The notes under the pieces were generated by a model that did not search any database, was not told where the DNA came from, and saw nothing but the letters and a program-made list of their open reading frames with translations. Below, one piece after another: positions 26,700 through 37,367 of a DNA stretch of 64,000 bases. The stretch is from NCBI RefSeq assembly GCF_000721175.1, contig NZ_JOEZ01000016.1, positions 682,001 to 746,000 of the forward strand. Direction: 5' to 3'. The DNA is from Streptomyces anulatus (GTDB taxonomy: Bacteria; Actinomycetota; Actinomycetes; Streptomycetales; Streptomycetaceae). Numbering within the stretch: position 1 is the first letter of the stretch; the number at the start of each line of letters is the position of its first letter. The position numbers and the translations under genes are program-made.

Positions 26700-26896
26700 C
26701 GCGTCGCCCTTCCGCTCGTCCGGCGAGTCCGAATCCGGGTCCGTATCCGAGTCCGCATGCGATTCCGTTTCCGGGCCCTGTCCGCATCTGTGCCACGCGG
26801 AAGGCGAAGGGAGGCGGGAAACGCCGGGAAAGGGGCCAGGAGGATGACGGCGGGGATAGCTGAGGCTGACCTTTCTTCGCAGGTCAGAGGGGTGGT

Positions 26897-26912
26897 AAGG
26901 CAGGCCTGCCTT
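26897..26912. promoter_or_regulatory. Perfect 16-bp palindrome, possible metal-box operator
   Basis: AAGGCAGGCCTGCCTT is a perfect palindrome in the divergent promoter between the hydrolase run and the VIT-type iron/manganese transporter, 73 bp before the transporter start. Its AGG...CCT layout recalls DtxR-family boxes such as the IdeR/DmdR iron box, but the match is incomplete and the symmetry centre differs. Metal control is an inference. Confidence 0.45.
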
Positions 26913-26984
26913 GCTGGCGGAGGCCGCCCGACCGGCGTACTTTGGACTCTGTCGAAAGTTGTATTCACCGGGGAGAAGTGGGCC

Positions 26985-27716
26985 GTGGCCATCATCGAGA
27001 CCGAAGCCGTCCTGCACGGGGCGCACCGGGACAACCACACCCACCGGGACGTGAACGGCGGCTGGCTGCGCCCCGCCGTCTTCGGTGCGATGGACGGCCT
27101 GGTCTCCAACCTCGCCCTGATGACCGGCGTCGCCGGCAGCGCGGTCTCCCAGCAGACCATCGTGATCACCGGCCTGGCCGGACTCGCGGCCGGGGCCTTC
27201 TCCATGGCGGCGGGCGAATACACCTCCGTGGCCTCGCAGCGCGAACTGGTCGAGGCCGAGCTGGACGTCGAGCGCCGCGAGCTCCGTAAGCACCCCAAGG
27301 ACGAGATGGCGGAGCTGGCCGCGCTCTACGAGTCCCGGGGCGTGGACGCACCGCTGGCCCGCGAGGTCGCCCGGCAGCTGTCGCGCGACCCGGAGCAGGC
27401 GCTGGAGATCCACGCCCGCGAGGAGCTCGGCATCGACCCGGGCGACCTGCCCTCGCCGCTCGTGGCCGCCGTCTCGTCGTTCGGCGCGTTCGCGCTGGGC
27501 GCCCTGCTGCCCGTCCTGCCCTACCTCCTCGGCGCGAGCGCCCTGTGGCCCTCGGTGCTCCTCGCGCTGCTCGGCCTCTTCGGCTGCGGCGCGGTGGTGG
27601 CCCGGGTGACGGCCCGCAGCTGGTGGTTCAGCGGACTGCGGCAGCTCGCCCTCGGTGGCGCGGCGGCGGCGCTGACGTACGGCCTGGGCACCCTGTTCGG
27701 TGTGGCGGTCGGCTGA
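26985..27716 (+). CDS. VIT1/CCC1-family iron/manganese transporter
   Basis: The 243-residue membrane protein starts with GTG after GGGAGAA. RPAVFGAMDGLVSNLALMTG and GLAAGAFSMAAGEYTSVASQ are the family's first two helices, with the metal-path Asp, Met and Glu. A cytoplasmic helical region with ELRKHPKDEMAEL follows, then three C-terminal helices. VIT proteins export or sequester Fe2+/Mn2+. The 16-bp palindrome upstream may be a metal-responsive operator. Confidence 0.9.
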   Translation: MAIIETEAVLHGAHRDNHTHRDVNGGWLRPAVFGAMDGLVSNLALMTGVAGSAVSQQTIVITGLAGLAAGAFSMAAGEYTSVASQRELVEAELDVERRELRKHPKDEMAELAALYESRGVDAPLAREVARQLSRDPEQALEIHAREELGIDPGDLPSPLVAAVSSFGAFALGALLPVLPYLLGASALWPSVLLALLGLFGCGAVVARVTARSWWFSGLRQLALGGAAAALTYGLGTLFGVAVG

Positions 27717-28164
27717 CTCCGGCGCGGCCCGGCGTACCGCGTGACCGGGCCGCCCGAACGGCTCAACGGCGCGGCAACCCGTGTGACGTACGTCTTGGCG
27801 ACGCCCACTGGGCGGATCGGGCCCCACGGCCGTAAAATGAGACCCTATGCAGGGCTGCACATATGTAGCCATTACCCGGTGGTTTCGTTTCCGTTGCCAC
27901 CGGGCATGAGCCGTAGGCACCGCAGGCAACGACGCCTGCTCTCTGCGACTCCCGGGCGCCGATCCTTTTCGACAGCGACCCACCCCCTGGTCAAGCCGGT
28001 CGCCACTGGTCACCCAGTCACTTCCGGTCACCACGGTGTCCGTATGTTGGAATGAACCTTCCGCTTCTTGAGAAGCGCCCCATCATGTAACCTGCACGAA
28101 ATTTCGCAGAGGGCCAACGTCGTCCCTCGGCACCGCAAATGCCACGACGACGACGGGAGAGCCG
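27717..28164. other. Long intergenic leader before gltB
   Basis: This 448-bp gap has lower GC than its neighbours and no supported gene. It holds four GTCRC-type direct repeats at 27999, 28009, 28017 and 28027, spaced 10, 8 and 10 bp, close to the helical repeat. It also holds a hairpin CGCTTCT (28062-28068) with AGAAGCG (28071-28077). The repeats lie about 135-165 bp before the gltB start and look like a multi-site operator; a nitrogen regulator is possible. A short frame from 27906 (MSRRHRRQRR) is not convincing. Confidence 0.45.
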
Positions 28165-31100
28165 ATGCGTATCGACGCCTGGTCGCCCATGGACGGTCGC
28201 CCCGCCCAGCAGGGGATGTACGACCCCCGTAACGAGCACGACGCCTGTGGCGTCGGGTTCGTGGCCACTCTGACCGGTGTGGCCAGCCATGAGCTGGTCG
28301 AGCAGGCGCTGACCGTACTGCGCAACCTCGAACACCGCGGCGCCACCGGTTCCGAGCCCGACTCCGGCGACGGCGCCGGCATTCTCTGCCAGGTCCCGGA
28401 CGCCTTCCTGCGCGCCGAGACCCCTTTTGAACTTCCCGAGGCCGGTTCGTATGCCGTGGGCATCGCCTTCCTCCCCGCGGACGAGTCCACCGAGGCCGTC
28501 CGCACGATCGAGAAGATCGCCGCCCAGGAAGGCCTGAAGGTCCTCGGCTGGCGCGACGTCCCGGTCACCCCCGCACTTCTCGGCAACGGCGCCCGCGCCA
28601 CGATGCCCGAGTTCCGCCAGGTCTTCGTCGCCGACGGCGAGTCCACCGGCATCGCCCTGGACCGCAAGGCCTTCGTCCTGCGCAAGCGTGCCGAGCGTGA
28701 GGCCGGGGTGTACTTCCCCTCGCTCTCCGCCCGCACCATCGTCTACAAGGGCATGCTCACCACCGGGCAGCTGGAGCCGTTCTTCCCGGACCTCTCCGAC
28801 CGCCGCTTCGCCTCCACGGTCGCGCTGGTCCACTCCCGCTTCTCCACCAACACCTTCCCCAGCTGGCCGCTGGCCCACCCGTACCGCTTCGTCGCGCACA
28901 ACGGCGAGATCAACACGGTCAAGGGCAACCGCAACTGGATGAAGGCCCGCGAGTCCCAGCTCGCCTCCGAGCTCTTCGGGCAGGCGCAGCTCGACCGGAT
29001 CTTCCCCGTCTGCACCCCGGACGCCTCGGACTCGGCCTCCTTCGACGAGGTCCTGGAGCTGCTCCACCTCGGCGGGCGCTCGCTGCCGCACTCGGTGCTG
29101 ATGATGGTCCCCGAGGCGTGGGAGAACCACGACTCGATGGACCCGGCCCGGCGCGCCTTCTACCAGTACCACGCCACGATGATGGAGCCCTGGGACGGCC
29201 CGGCCTGCGTCACCTTCACCGACGGCGTCCAGGTCGGCGCGGTCCTCGACCGCAACGGTCTGCGCCCCGGCCGCTACTGGGTCACCGACGACGGCCTCGT
29301 CGTGCTCTCCTCCGAGGTCGGCGTCCTGGACATCGACCCGGCGAAGGTCGTCCGCAAGGGCCGCCTCCAGCCCGGCAAGATGTTCCTCGTCGACACCGCC
29401 GAGCACCGCATCATCGAGGACGACGAGATCAAGGCGTCCCTCGCCGCCGAGCAGCCCTACCAGGAGTGGCTGGAGACCGGTGAGATCGGCCTCGGCGACC
29501 TGCCCGAGCGCGAGCACATCGTGCACACCCACGCCTCGGTCACCCGCCGCCAGCAGACCTTCGGCTACACCGAGGAAGAGCTCCGCGTCATCCTCGCGCC
29601 GATGGCCCGCACCGCCGGCGAGCCGCTCGGCTCCATGGGGACCGACTCGCCGATCGCCGCGCTCTCCGAGCGCCCCCGGCTGCTCTTCGACTACTTCACC
29701 CAGCTCTTCGCGCAGGTCACCAACCCGCCGCTGGACGCCATCCGCGAGGAGCTCGTCACCTCGCTGCGCTCCTCGCTCGGCCCCCAGGGCAACATCCTGG
29801 AGCCGACCGCCGCCGCGTGCCGCAGCGTCACGCTGCCGTTCCCGGTGATCGACAACGACGAGCTCGCCAAGCTGATACACATCAACGCCGACGGCGACAT
29901 GCCGGGCATGAAGGCCGCCACGCTGGCCGGTCTCTACCGGGTCGGCGGCGGCGGCGAGGCGCTGGCCGCGCGGATCGAGGAGATCTGCACCGAGGTCGAC
30001 GCCGCCATAGAGGACGGCACCCGCCTGATCGTCCTCTCCGACCGGCACTCCGACGCCGAGCACGCCCCGATCCCCTCGCTGCTGCTCACCTCGGCCGTCC
30101 ACCACCACCTCATCCGCACCAAGCAGCGCACCCAGGTGGGCCTGCTGGTCGAGGCCGGGGACGTCCGCGAGGTCCACCACGTCGCCCTGCTCATCGGCTA
30201 CGGCGCCGCCGCGGTCAACCCGTACCTCGCCATGGAATCCGTCGAGGACCTGGTCCGCGCCGGCACCTTCATCGAGAACATCGAGGCCGAGCAGGCCATC
30301 CGGAACCTGATCTACGCGCTCGGCAAGGGCGTCCTGAAGGTCATGTCCAAGATGGGCATCTCCACCGTCGCCTCCTACCGCGGCGCCCAGGTCTTCGAGG
30401 CCGTCGGCCTGGACGAGGCCTTCGTCGCGACGTACTTCAACGGCACCGCCACCAAGATCGGCGGCGCCGGCCTGGACGTCATCGCCAAGGAGGTCGCCGC
30501 CCGGCACACCAAGGCGTACCCCGCCTCCGGCATCGCGGCCTCGCACCGCGCGCTGGAGATCGGCGGCGAGTACCAGTGGCGGCGCGAGGGCGAACCGCAC
30601 CTGTTCGACCCGGAGACGGTCTTCCGCCTCCAGCACGCCACCCGCAACCGGCGCTACGACATCTTCAAGCAGTACACCGAGCGGGTGAACGAGCAGTCCG
30701 AGCGCCTCATGACGCTCCGCGGCCTCTTCGGCTTCGACTCCGGCCGCGAGCCGATCTCCCTCGACGAGGTCGAGCCCGCCTCCGAGATCGTCAAGCGCTT
30801 CTCCACCGGCGCCATGTCGTACGGCTCGATCTCCCGCGAGGCGCACGAGACGCTCGCCATCGCGATGAACCAGCTCGGCGGCAAGTCCAACACCGGTGAG
30901 GGCGGCGAGGACCCCGACCGCCTCTACGACCCGGCGCGCCGCTCCTCCATCAAGCAGGTCGCCTCCGGCCGCTTCGGTGTGACCAGCGAATACCTGGTCA
31001 ACGCGGACGACATCCAGATCAAGATGGCCCAGGGCGCCAAGCCCGGCGAGGGCGGCCAGCTGCCCGGCCACAAGGTCTACCCGTGGGTCGCCAGGACGCG

Positions 31101-32724
31101 TCACTCGACGCCCGGCGTCGGCCTCATCTCGCCGCCGCCGCACCACGACATCTACTCCATCGAAGACCTCGCCCAGCTGATCCACGACCTGAAGAACGCG
31201 AACCCGCAGGCGCGGATCCACGTGAAGCTGGTCTCCGAGGTCGGCGTCGGCACGGTCGCCGCCGGTGTCTCCAAGGCCCACGCGGACGTCGTGCTCATCT
31301 CCGGCCACGACGGCGGAACGGGCGCCTCCCCGCTCACCTCGCTCAAGCACGCGGGCGGCCCCTGGGAGCTCGGCCTCGCCGAGACCCAGCAGACGCTGCT
31401 GCTCAACGGCCTGCGCGACCGCATCGTCGTGCAGACCGACGGCCAGCTCAAGACCGGCCGCGACGTCGTCATCGCCGCGCTCCTGGGCGCCGAGGAGTTC
31501 GGTTTCGCGACCGCGCCGCTCGTCGTCTCCGGCTGCGTCATGATGCGCGTCTGCCACCTGGACACCTGCCCGGTCGGCATCGCCACCCAGAACCCGGTCC
31601 TCCGGGACCGGTTCTCCGGCAAGGCCGAGTACATCGTCAACTTCTTCGAGTTCATCGCCGAAGAGGTCCGCGAGATCCTCGCCGAGCTGGGCTTCCGCAC
31701 CATCGAGGAGGCCGTCGGTCACGCCGAGCTCCTCGACACCGACCGCGCGATCACGCACTGGAAGGCGCAGGGACTCGACCTGGCTCCGCTCTTCCACGTG
31801 CCCGAGCTGCCCGAGGGCGCGGTCCGCCACCGCATCGTCGAGCAGGACCACGGTCTGACGAAGGCGCTCGACAACCAGCTCATCAAGCTGGCCGCCGACG
31901 CGCTCGGAGCGACAAGCCCCGAGGCCGCCCAGCCGGTCCGCGCCCAGGTGCCGATCCGCAACATCAACCGGACCGTCGGCACGATGCTCGGCCACGAGGT
32001 GACCAAGAAGTTCGGCGGTGCGGGCCTGCCCGAGAACACCATCGACATCACCTTCACCGGCTCGGCCGGCCAGTCCTTCGGCGCGTTCCTGCCGCGCGGG
32101 ATCACCCTGCGCCTGGAGGGCGACGCCAACGACTACGTCGGCAAGGGCCTCTCCGGCGGCCGGGTCGTCGTCCGCCCGGACCGGGGCGCCGATCACCTCG
32201 CCGAGTACTCCACCATCGCCGGCAACACCATCGGCTACGGCGCCACCGGCGGCGAGGTCTTCCTGCGCGGCCGCACCGGCGAACGCTTCTGCGTCCGCAA
32301 CTCCGGTGCACTGGTCGTCTCCGAAGGCGTCGGCGACCACGGCTGCGAGTACATGACCGGCGGCCAGGCCGTCGTCCTCGGCGAGACCGGCCGCAACTTC
32401 GCCGCCGGTATGTCGGGCGGTGTCGCGTACGTCATCGACCTGAACCGCGACAACGTCAACGTCGGCAACCTCGGCGCGGTCGAGGAACCGGACGACACCG
32501 ACAGGCAGTGGCTGCACGACGTCGTGCGCCGCCACCACGAGGAGACCGGCTCCACCGTCGCCGAGACGCTCCTCGCCGAGTGGGACACCGCGGTGACCCG
32601 CTTCAGCAAGATCATCCCGTCCACGTACAAGGCAGTGCTCGCCGCCAAGGACGCCGCTGAGCTCGCCGGTCTCTCCGAGCAGGAGACCACCGAGAAGATG
32701 ATGGAGGCGGCGACCAATGGCTGA
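28165..32724 (+). CDS. gltB: Glutamate synthase large subunit
   Basis: The 1519-residue subunit uses glutamine and 2-oxoglutarate to make two glutamates. After a 27-residue propeptide the N-terminal amidotransferase begins at Cys28 in EHDACGVGF. The central and FMN domains follow ([24 protein letters not shown]). The 3Fe-4S cysteines are Cys1124, Cys1130 and Cys1135 in [15 protein letters not shown]. The C-terminal beta-helix ([14 protein letters not shown]) is complete. ATG 28165 is used; ATG 28189 is a possible alternative. The last codons overlap gltD by 8 nt. Confidence 0.98.
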   Translation: MRIDAWSPMDGRPAQQGMYDPRNEHDACGVGFVATLTGVASHELVEQALTVLRNLEHRGATGSEPDSGDGAGILCQVPDAFLRAETPFELPEAGSYAVGIAFLPADESTEAVRTIEKIAAQEGLKVLGWRDVPVTPALLGNGARATMPEFRQVFVADGESTGIALDRKAFVLRKRAEREAGVYFPSLSARTIVYKGMLTTGQLEPFFPDLSDRRFASTVALVHSRFSTNTFPSWPLAHPYRFVAHNGEINTVKGNRNWMKARESQLASELFGQAQLDRIFPVCTPDASDSASFDEVLELLHLGGRSLPHSVLMMVPEAWENHDSMDPARRAFYQYHATMMEPWDGPACVTFTDGVQVGAVLDRNGLRPGRYWVTDDGLVVLSSEVGVLDIDPAKVVRKGRLQPGKMFLVDTAEHRIIEDDEIKASLAAEQPYQEWLETGEIGLGDLPEREHIVHTHASVTRRQQTFGYTEEELRVILAPMARTAGEPLGSMGTDSPIAALSERPRLLFDYFTQLFAQVTNPPLDAIREELVTSLRSSLGPQGNILEPTAAACRSVTLPFPVIDNDELAKLIHINADGDMPGMKAATLAGLYRVGGGGEALAARIEEICTEVDAAIEDGTRLIVLSDRHSDAEHAPIPSLLLTSAVHHHLIRTKQRTQVGLLVEAGDVREVHHVALLIGYGAAAVNPYLAMESVEDLVRAGTFIENIEAEQAIRNLIYALGKGVLKVMSKMGISTVASYRGAQVFEAVGLDEAFVATYFNGTATKIGGAGLDVIAKEVAARHTKAYPASGIAASHRALEIGGEYQWRREGEPHLFDPETVFRLQHATRNRRYDIFKQYTERVNEQSERLMTLRGLFGFDSGREPISLDEVEPASEIVKRFSTGAMSYGSISREAHETLAIAMNQLGGKSNTGEGGEDPDRLYDPARRSSIKQVASGRFGVTSEYLVNADDIQIKMAQGAKPGEGGQLPGHKVYPWVARTRHSTPGVGLISPPPHHDIYSIEDLAQLIHDLKNANPQARIHVKLVSEVGVGTVAAGVSKAHADVVLISGHDGGTGASPLTSLKHAGGPWELGLAETQQTLLLNGLRDRIVVQTDGQLKTGRDVVIAALLGAEEFGFATAPLVVSGCVMMRVCHLDTCPVGIATQNPVLRDRFSGKAEYIVNFFEFIAEEVREILAELGFRTIEEAVGHAELLDTDRAITHWKAQGLDLAPLFHVPELPEGAVRHRIVEQDHGLTKALDNQLIKLAADALGATSPEAAQPVRAQVPIRNINRTVGTMLGHEVTKKFGGAGLPENTIDITFTGSAGQSFGAFLPRGITLRLEGDANDYVGKGLSGGRVVVRPDRGADHLAEYSTIAGNTIGYGATGGEVFLRGRTGERFCVRNSGALVVSEGVGDHGCEYMTGGQAVVLGETGRNFAAGMSGGVAYVIDLNRDNVNVGNLGAVEEPDDTDRQWLHDVVRRHHEETGSTVAETLLAEWDTAVTRFSKIIPSTYKAVLAAKDAAELAGLSEQETTEKMMEAATNG

Positions 32725-34177
32725 CCCCAAGGGCTTCCTGACCACCGGACGCGAGGTCGCCAGGACCCGCCCCGTGGCCGAGCGCGTCAAGGACTGGAAC
32801 GAGGTCTACGTCCCGGGCTCGCTGCTCCCGATCATCAGCAAGCAGGCCGGCCGCTGCATGGACTGCGGCATCCCGTTCTGCCACAACGGCTGTCCGCTGG
32901 GCAACCTCATCCCCGAGTGGAACGACTACGCCTACCGCGAGGACTGGACCGCCGCATCCGAGCGGCTCCACGCCACGAACAACTTCCCGGAGTTCACCGG
33001 GCGGCTGTGCCCGGCCCCCTGCGAGTCGGCGTGCGTGCTCGGCATCAACCAGCCCGCCGTCACCATCAAGAACGTCGAAGTCTCCATCATCGACAAGGCG
33101 TGGGACAGCGGCGACGTCACCCCGCAGCCGCCGGAGCGCCTCTCCGGCAAGACCGTCGCGGTCATCGGCTCGGGCCCGGCGGGACTCGCCGCCGCCCAGC
33201 AGCTGACCCGGGCCGGCCACACCGTCGCCGTCTACGAGCGCGCGGACCGCATCGGGGGCCTCCTCCGCTACGGCATCCCCGAGTTCAAGATGGAGAAGTC
33301 GCACATCAACCGCCGCATCGAGCAGATGCGCCTGGAAGGCACCAAGTTCCGTACGGAGGTGGAGATCGGCAAGGACATCGACGCCGCGAAGCTCCGCCGC
33401 CGCTACGACGCGGTCGTCATCGCGGCCGGTGCCACCGTCTCCCGCGACCTGCCGGTCCCCGGCCGTGAGCTGGGCGGCATCCACTTCGCGATGGAGTACC
33501 TGCCGCTCGCCAACAAGGTGCAGGAGGGCGACCTCACGGTCTCCCCGATCCACGCCGGCGGCAAGCACGTCGTCGTCATCGGCGGCGGCGACACCGGAGC
33601 GGACTGCGTCGGCACCGCCCACCGCCAGGGCGCGGCCTCCGTCACCCAGCTGGAGATCATGCCGAAGCCGGGCGAGGAGCGGAACCCGGGCCAGCCCTGG
33701 CCGACCTTCCCGATGCTCTACAAGGTCACCTCCGCGCACGAGGAGGGCGGCGAGCGGGTCTACTCCGTCTCCACCACCCACTTCGAGGGCGACGAGGACG
33801 GAAACGTCGCGGCCCTCCACCTGGTCGAGGTCGAGTTCAAGGACGGTAAGCTGGAGCAGAAGCCCGGCACGGAGCGGCGCATCCCCGCGCAGCTCGTCAC
33901 CCTCGCCATGGGCTTCACCGGAACCGACCAGTCCAACGGTCTGGTCCAGCAGTTCGGCCTGGAGCTCGACCAGCGTGGCAACGTCGCCCGCGACGAGCAC
34001 TACGCGACCAACGTCGACGGCGTCTACGTCGCCGGTGACGCGGGACGCGGCCAGTCGCTGATCGTCTGGGCGATCGCCGAGGGCCGCTCCGCCGCCCGCG
34101 GAGTGGACCGCTTCCTGACCGGGACCAGCGCCCTGCCGGCCCCGATCCGCCCGACGGACCGGTCCCTGCTGGTCTGA
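32717..34177 (+). CDS. gltD: Glutamate synthase small subunit
   Basis: The 486-residue subunit feeds NADPH electrons to GltB. The N-terminal ferredoxin-like region has Cys47, Cys50, Cys55 and Cys59 ([13 protein letters not shown]) and Cys98, Cys102 and Cys106 (CPAPCESAC), for 4Fe-4S clusters. The FAD-binding motif is [12 protein letters not shown] at about residues 149-160 and the NADPH motif is [11 protein letters not shown]. Its ATG lies within the gltB end (8-nt overlap), which ensures matched translation. Confidence 0.97.
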   Translation: MADPKGFLTTGREVARTRPVAERVKDWNEVYVPGSLLPIISKQAGRCMDCGIPFCHNGCPLGNLIPEWNDYAYREDWTAASERLHATNNFPEFTGRLCPAPCESACVLGINQPAVTIKNVEVSIIDKAWDSGDVTPQPPERLSGKTVAVIGSGPAGLAAAQQLTRAGHTVAVYERADRIGGLLRYGIPEFKMEKSHINRRIEQMRLEGTKFRTEVEIGKDIDAAKLRRRYDAVVIAAGATVSRDLPVPGRELGGIHFAMEYLPLANKVQEGDLTVSPIHAGGKHVVVIGGGDTGADCVGTAHRQGAASVTQLEIMPKPGEERNPGQPWPTFPMLYKVTSAHEEGGERVYSVSTTHFEGDEDGNVAALHLVEVEFKDGKLEQKPGTERRIPAQLVTLAMGFTGTDQSNGLVQQFGLELDQRGNVARDEHYATNVDGVYVAGDAGRGQSLIVWAIAEGRSAARGVDRFLTGTSALPAPIRPTDRSLLV

Positions 34178-34190
34178 GCACCATCCGGGT

Positions 34191-34217
34191 TCCCCCTGGG
34201 CCACGCGGCCCGGGGGA
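34191..34217. terminator. gltBD terminator hairpin
   Basis: CCCCCTGGGCC (34192-34202) pairs with GGCCCGGGGG (34207-34216) around ACGC with one bulged T. It lies 14 nt after gltD in the convergent gap to the rhomboid gene and can serve both strands. Confidence 0.7.
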
Positions 34218-34361
34218 GCCCCCATCACACGTCCCGTACAACGGCGTACGGAACTGAACGCGGCGCCTGCCCGTCCCCGACCGGACACCAGCGGGCGCCG
34301 TGGCGCGTCCGGGGCCGGTTTCCCGCCCGGCCCCGGAGCCGGTTTCGCGCCCGGCCCGGCC

Positions 34362-35273
34362 TCAGCCGCCCGTCAGCGCCGAGGTCTTCACCACCACCGC
34401 CACCGCGAACAGCCCCACCAGCACCAGCCCACCCGCGAGCTGCACCGGCCAGACCCGCAGCTTCGCGGGCGCGTAGGCGAGCCCGTACGTTACCAGCGCC
34501 CCGGTCAGCAGCCCGCCCAGGTGCCCCTGCCACGAGGTGAACGCGGCCGAGATCAGCATCCAGAGCAGGAACCCGGCCATGAACCGGTTGACCGCCGACA
34601 TGTCCCGGCCGAGCCGCCGGTGGATGACCCAGTACGCGGCGGCCAGTCCGAAGACCGCACCGGAGGCGCCGACCGTCGAGGTGTCCGGCGCCACCAGGTA
34701 CACCAGGACCGAACCGCCCACCGCGGACAGCAGATACAGCGCCGCGTAGCGGGCCCGGCCGAGCTGTCCCTCCACTGCCCGGCCGATGTTCCACAGCGCG
34801 AACATGTTGAACACCAGGTGCATCACCCCGAACGAGGCGTCCGGAGGAAGATGGAGGAAGGCCCCGGTCACCAGCCGGTACCACTCGCCGTCCGCGATGC
34901 CCGTCAGCTCGTACCCGGGATACGTGTCACCCCGGTAGTAGTACTGCTCACCGTCCGGGCCGGTCAGCACCGCCCCGAGCACCGCGAACCGGTCCACGAT
35001 CTCCGGCCTGACCACCTCGCCGATGTAGGCCAGGACGTTGAGCGCCATCAGGACGTACGTCACCAGCGGTGCCGTCGCCCGGGAGACGGCACCGCCGAAG
35101 ACCGTACGGGCCTGCCGTACCGAGCGCTGCCCCTCCTTCACGCACTCCACGCAGTGATGGCCGACGGCGGCCTCCCGCATGCAGTCCGGGCAGATGTAGC
35201 GGTCGCAACGGGTGCAGCGGACATACGTCTCGTAGGACGGATGGCGGTAACACGCGGTGGCGGCGGCCTCCAT
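34362..35273 (-). CDS. Rhomboid intramembrane serine protease with zinc-finger N-terminus
   Basis: The 303-residue protein has an N-terminal B-box-like zinc domain (CYRHP, CTRCDRYICPDC, HHCVEC; residues 8-44), a linker and then the rhomboid core. The catalytic serine is Ser204 in VGASGAVFG, the histidine is His251 in WQGHLGG, and WYRLVTGAFLH and HLVFNMFALWNIG are the conserved loop and helix. It cleaves transmembrane proteins within the bilayer. AAGGAG precedes the ATG. The zinc domain suggests a binding partner or substrate-selecting role on the cytoplasmic side. Confidence 0.93.
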   Translation of the reverse strand: MEAAATACYRHPSYETYVRCTRCDRYICPDCMREAAVGHHCVECVKEGQRSVRQARTVFGGAVSRATAPLVTYVLMALNVLAYIGEVVRPEIVDRFAVLGAVLTGPDGEQYYYRGDTYPGYELTGIADGEWYRLVTGAFLHLPPDASFGVMHLVFNMFALWNIGRAVEGQLGRARYAALYLLSAVGGSVLVYLVAPDTSTVGASGAVFGLAAAYWVIHRRLGRDMSAVNRFMAGFLLWMLISAAFTSWQGHLGGLLTGALVTYGLAYAPAKLRVWPVQLAGGLVLVGLFAVAVVVKTSALTGG

Positions 35274-35417
35274 GGCCGGCTCCTTCACTGGGGGTGTGCA
35301 ACGGGGCCGGTGGGGGCGGCGGCGATCAAGATAGCGAACCGGTGCGGTGGGCCGTGTGCCCGGGGCCCGGCGGTGGCCTACGCTCGAGGTCCGCAGAGCG
35401 CAGAACGGGGGGCCGTC

Positions 35418-36167
35418 ATGAACGGTGTGAACACGGCCGTGGGCACCGGCCCGGCCATCAGCCTCACCAAGGTGCAGGAGACGGCTCCGGCCCTGGTCAG
35501 CCTCTACAGGAGCGCCGGGGTCTCGCTGGAGAAGCACGGACTGGGCGGTCACCGCGCGGCCGTCTACCTCGTCCTGGACCATTCGGGCTCGATGAAGCCC
35601 TATTACAAGGACGGCAGCGTCCAGGCGCTGGCCGACCGGGTGCTGGGCCTGTCGGCCAACCTCGACGACGACGGCACGGTGCCCGTCGTCTTCTTCTCCA
35701 CCGACATCGACGCGGTCACCGACATCGCCCTCGACAACCACCACGGCCGGATCGACGAGATCACGGCGGGCCTCGGGCACATGGGGAAGACCAGCTACCA
35801 CCTGGCGATGGACGCCGTCATCGACCACTACCTCGACAGCGGTTCCACCGCGCCCGCCCTGGTCGTCTTCCAGACGGACGGGGGGCCGATCAACAAGCTC
35901 GCCGCCGAGCGCTACCTCTGCAAGGCCGCGAAGCTGCCGCTGTTCTGGCAGTTCGTCGGCTTCGGCAACACCCGCAGCAGCCAGTTCGACTTCCTGCGCA
36001 AGCTCGACGAGCTGGCCGTCCCCGCCAAGCGGACCGTCGACAACGCCGGGTACTTCCACGCCGGCCAGGACCCCCGGAAGGTCCCGGACTCCGAGCTGTA
36101 CGACCGCCTCGTCGCCGAGTTCCCGCTCTGGCTGGCCGCCGCCGAGGCGCAGGGGATCATCCGGTGA
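35418..36167 (+). CDS. VWA-domain protein (TerF/TerY-like)
   Basis: The 249-residue protein has a short N-terminal SLTKVQET segment and a von Willebrand A domain. The MIDAS is DHSGSMKPYY (Asp54, Ser56, Ser58) with the matching Thr in GKTSYH and Asp in FQTDGGP. The arrangement resembles the VWA proteins of tellurium-resistance (Ter) systems. No other ter gene is close by, so stress resistance is not supported by context. The stop overlaps the hutD-like start by 3 nt. Confidence 0.87.
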   Translation: MNGVNTAVGTGPAISLTKVQETAPALVSLYRSAGVSLEKHGLGGHRAAVYLVLDHSGSMKPYYKDGSVQALADRVLGLSANLDDDGTVPVVFFSTDIDAVTDIALDNHHGRIDEITAGLGHMGKTSYHLAMDAVIDHYLDSGSTAPALVVFQTDGGPINKLAAERYLCKAAKLPLFWQFVGFGNTRSSQFDFLRKLDELAVPAKRTVDNAGYFHAGQDPRKVPDSELYDRLVAEFPLWLAAAEAQGIIR

Positions 36168-36736
36168 CGGACCGGACCCTGCGCGTCCTGCGCGCCGCCG
36201 ACCGTACGCCCGCGCCCTGGAAGAACGGTGGCGGGATCACGCGGGAGATCGCCACCGGCCCCGAGGGCGCGGGCCCCGGCACCTTCGACTGGCGGGTGAG
36301 CCTCGCGGACGTCACCGCCGACGGGCCGTTCTCCGCCTTCCCGGGCGTGGACCGCATCCTGACGGTGGTCGAGGGCGCGGGCATGGACCTCGTCGTCGGC
36401 GGCGAACACCACATCGTCGACGAGCCGCTGTGGCCGCACGGCTTCCCCGGCGACCTGCCCACCGAGGGCTTCCTGCTGGGCGGCCCGGTCGTCAATCTCA
36501 ACGTCATGTACGGCAGGGCCCGTACGCGGGCGGAGACCGCCGTGGTCTGCGGCACGGTGCGCCTGCTGCCGCCGGAGGGCGGCGCGGTGCTCGCCGTCTC
36601 CCTGGACGACGGCGCGGAGCTGGAGGGCACGGGCGTCCGGCTGGACCGCTACGACGCGGTGCTGGCGGCCGGGGTGTCACCCGGGGTCCTGCGGACGATG
36701 GGCCAGGCGGTGCTGATCACGTTCTCGGCGGTGTGA
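36164..36736 (+). CDS. HutD-family protein
   Basis: The 190-residue cupin-like protein begins LRVLRAADRTPAPWKNGGGI with TREIATGP, then FDWRVSLADV and FPGVDRILTVVEG. These are the conserved parts of HutD, found in many histidine-utilisation operons and thought to be a regulatory or governing factor. No hut genes adjoin it here. GTG overlaps the VWA stop, so the two are co-translated. Confidence 0.88.
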   Translation: MTDRTLRVLRAADRTPAPWKNGGGITREIATGPEGAGPGTFDWRVSLADVTADGPFSAFPGVDRILTVVEGAGMDLVVGGEHHIVDEPLWPHGFPGDLPTEGFLLGGPVVNLNVMYGRARTRAETAVVCGTVRLLPPEGGAVLAVSLDDGAELEGTGVRLDRYDAVLAAGVSPGVLRTMGQAVLITFSAV

Positions 36737-36790
36737 TCGCCCGGCCGGCGGTGTGCGGAATAACCGGCTGACGGGTTCGCCCGCGCGGGA

Positions 36791-36796
36791 TACGGT
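36791..36796 (+). promoter_or_regulatory. -10 box TACGGT, leaderless start
   Basis: TACGGT lies seven bases before the ATG at 36804 with no ribosome site between, which suggests a leaderless message for the acetyltransferase. Confidence 0.45.
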
Positions 36797-36803
36797 CACC
36801 CGC

Positions 36804-37289
36804 ATGCCCGAACACGCAGCCGGACCCACCGTGATCCGCCGTTACGCCGCCGCGGACGAGAACGCCTCGATGGACGTCTGGTCCCGGGCCGGCCGTACGG
36901 CCCATCCCTTCATCCCCGGTGAGGGCGAGGGCGAACGCGCCCGCAAGATGCGCGAGGTCTACCTCGTCCACGCCGAGAACTGGGTCGCCGAGTCCAACGG
37001 CCGTGTGGTGGCTCTCCTGGGCCTCCTGGACGCCGAGATCGGCGGCCTCTTCGTGGCTCCGGAGGCACAGGGCACGGGGGTGGGCCGGCGCCTCGTCGAG
37101 CACGCGGCGGCGCTGCACGGAGCCCTGACCCTGGAGGTGTACGAGAAGAACACGCAGGCCCGCGGGTTCTACGCCCGGATGGGCTTCGTGGAGGAGAGCC
37201 GTCGCCTCGACGAGGAGTACGACGAGATCATGCTCAAGCTCGTCCGCCCGGCCCCGGAGAACCCGGCCCGGGGCGGCGAGGCGGTCTGA
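36804..37289 (+). CDS. GNAT-family acetyltransferase
   Basis: The 161-residue protein has the GNAT core: VALLGLLDAEIGGLFVAPEA, then the acetyl-CoA loop QGTGVGRRLVEHA, LEVYEKNTQARGFYARMGF and a closing strand. The YEKN...GFYARMGF pattern resembles YjaB-type N-acetyltransferases. The substrate is unknown. It stands alone between hutD and the FMN-binding gene and has its own putative leaderless promoter. Confidence 0.88.
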   Translation: MPEHAAGPTVIRRYAAADENASMDVWSRAGRTAHPFIPGEGEGERARKMREVYLVHAENWVAESNGRVVALLGLLDAEIGGLFVAPEAQGTGVGRRLVEHAAALHGALTLEVYEKNTQARGFYARMGFVEESRRLDEEYDEIMLKLVRPAPENPARGGEAV

Positions 37290-37367
37290 CTCCATCCCGG
37301 GGTCTGCCCGCCTGTCGTGCCGGAATACCGACAGGAGATGTCGGGTATCCGGTGTTCCATGGCGCCC

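Noticed and set aside
26720..26765. Degenerate hexamer repeat (GAxTCC-like) upstream of hydrolase 4, as extra coding sequence
   Set aside because: It would encode a Ser/Asp repeat in frame with the gene but has no start codon or ribosome site. ATG 26699 has a good one.
27906..28055. Leader peptide MSRRHRRQRR... before gltB
   Set aside because: No ribosome site, no enrichment for a regulatory amino acid and no terminator/antiterminator pair that would support attenuation.
27717..28164. Glutamine riboswitch or GlnR box in the gltB leader
   Set aside because: I could not find the conserved riboswitch cores, and the GTCAC repeats lack the GAAAC half-sites and 11-bp spacing of GlnR sites. Kept only as an unexplained repeat.
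28018..32790. Very long minus-strand open frame opposite gltB
   Set aside because: It is a GC-skew shadow of the gltB frame, with low-complexity Gly/Asp/Val/Leu composition and no recognisable domain. GltB on the plus strand is complete.
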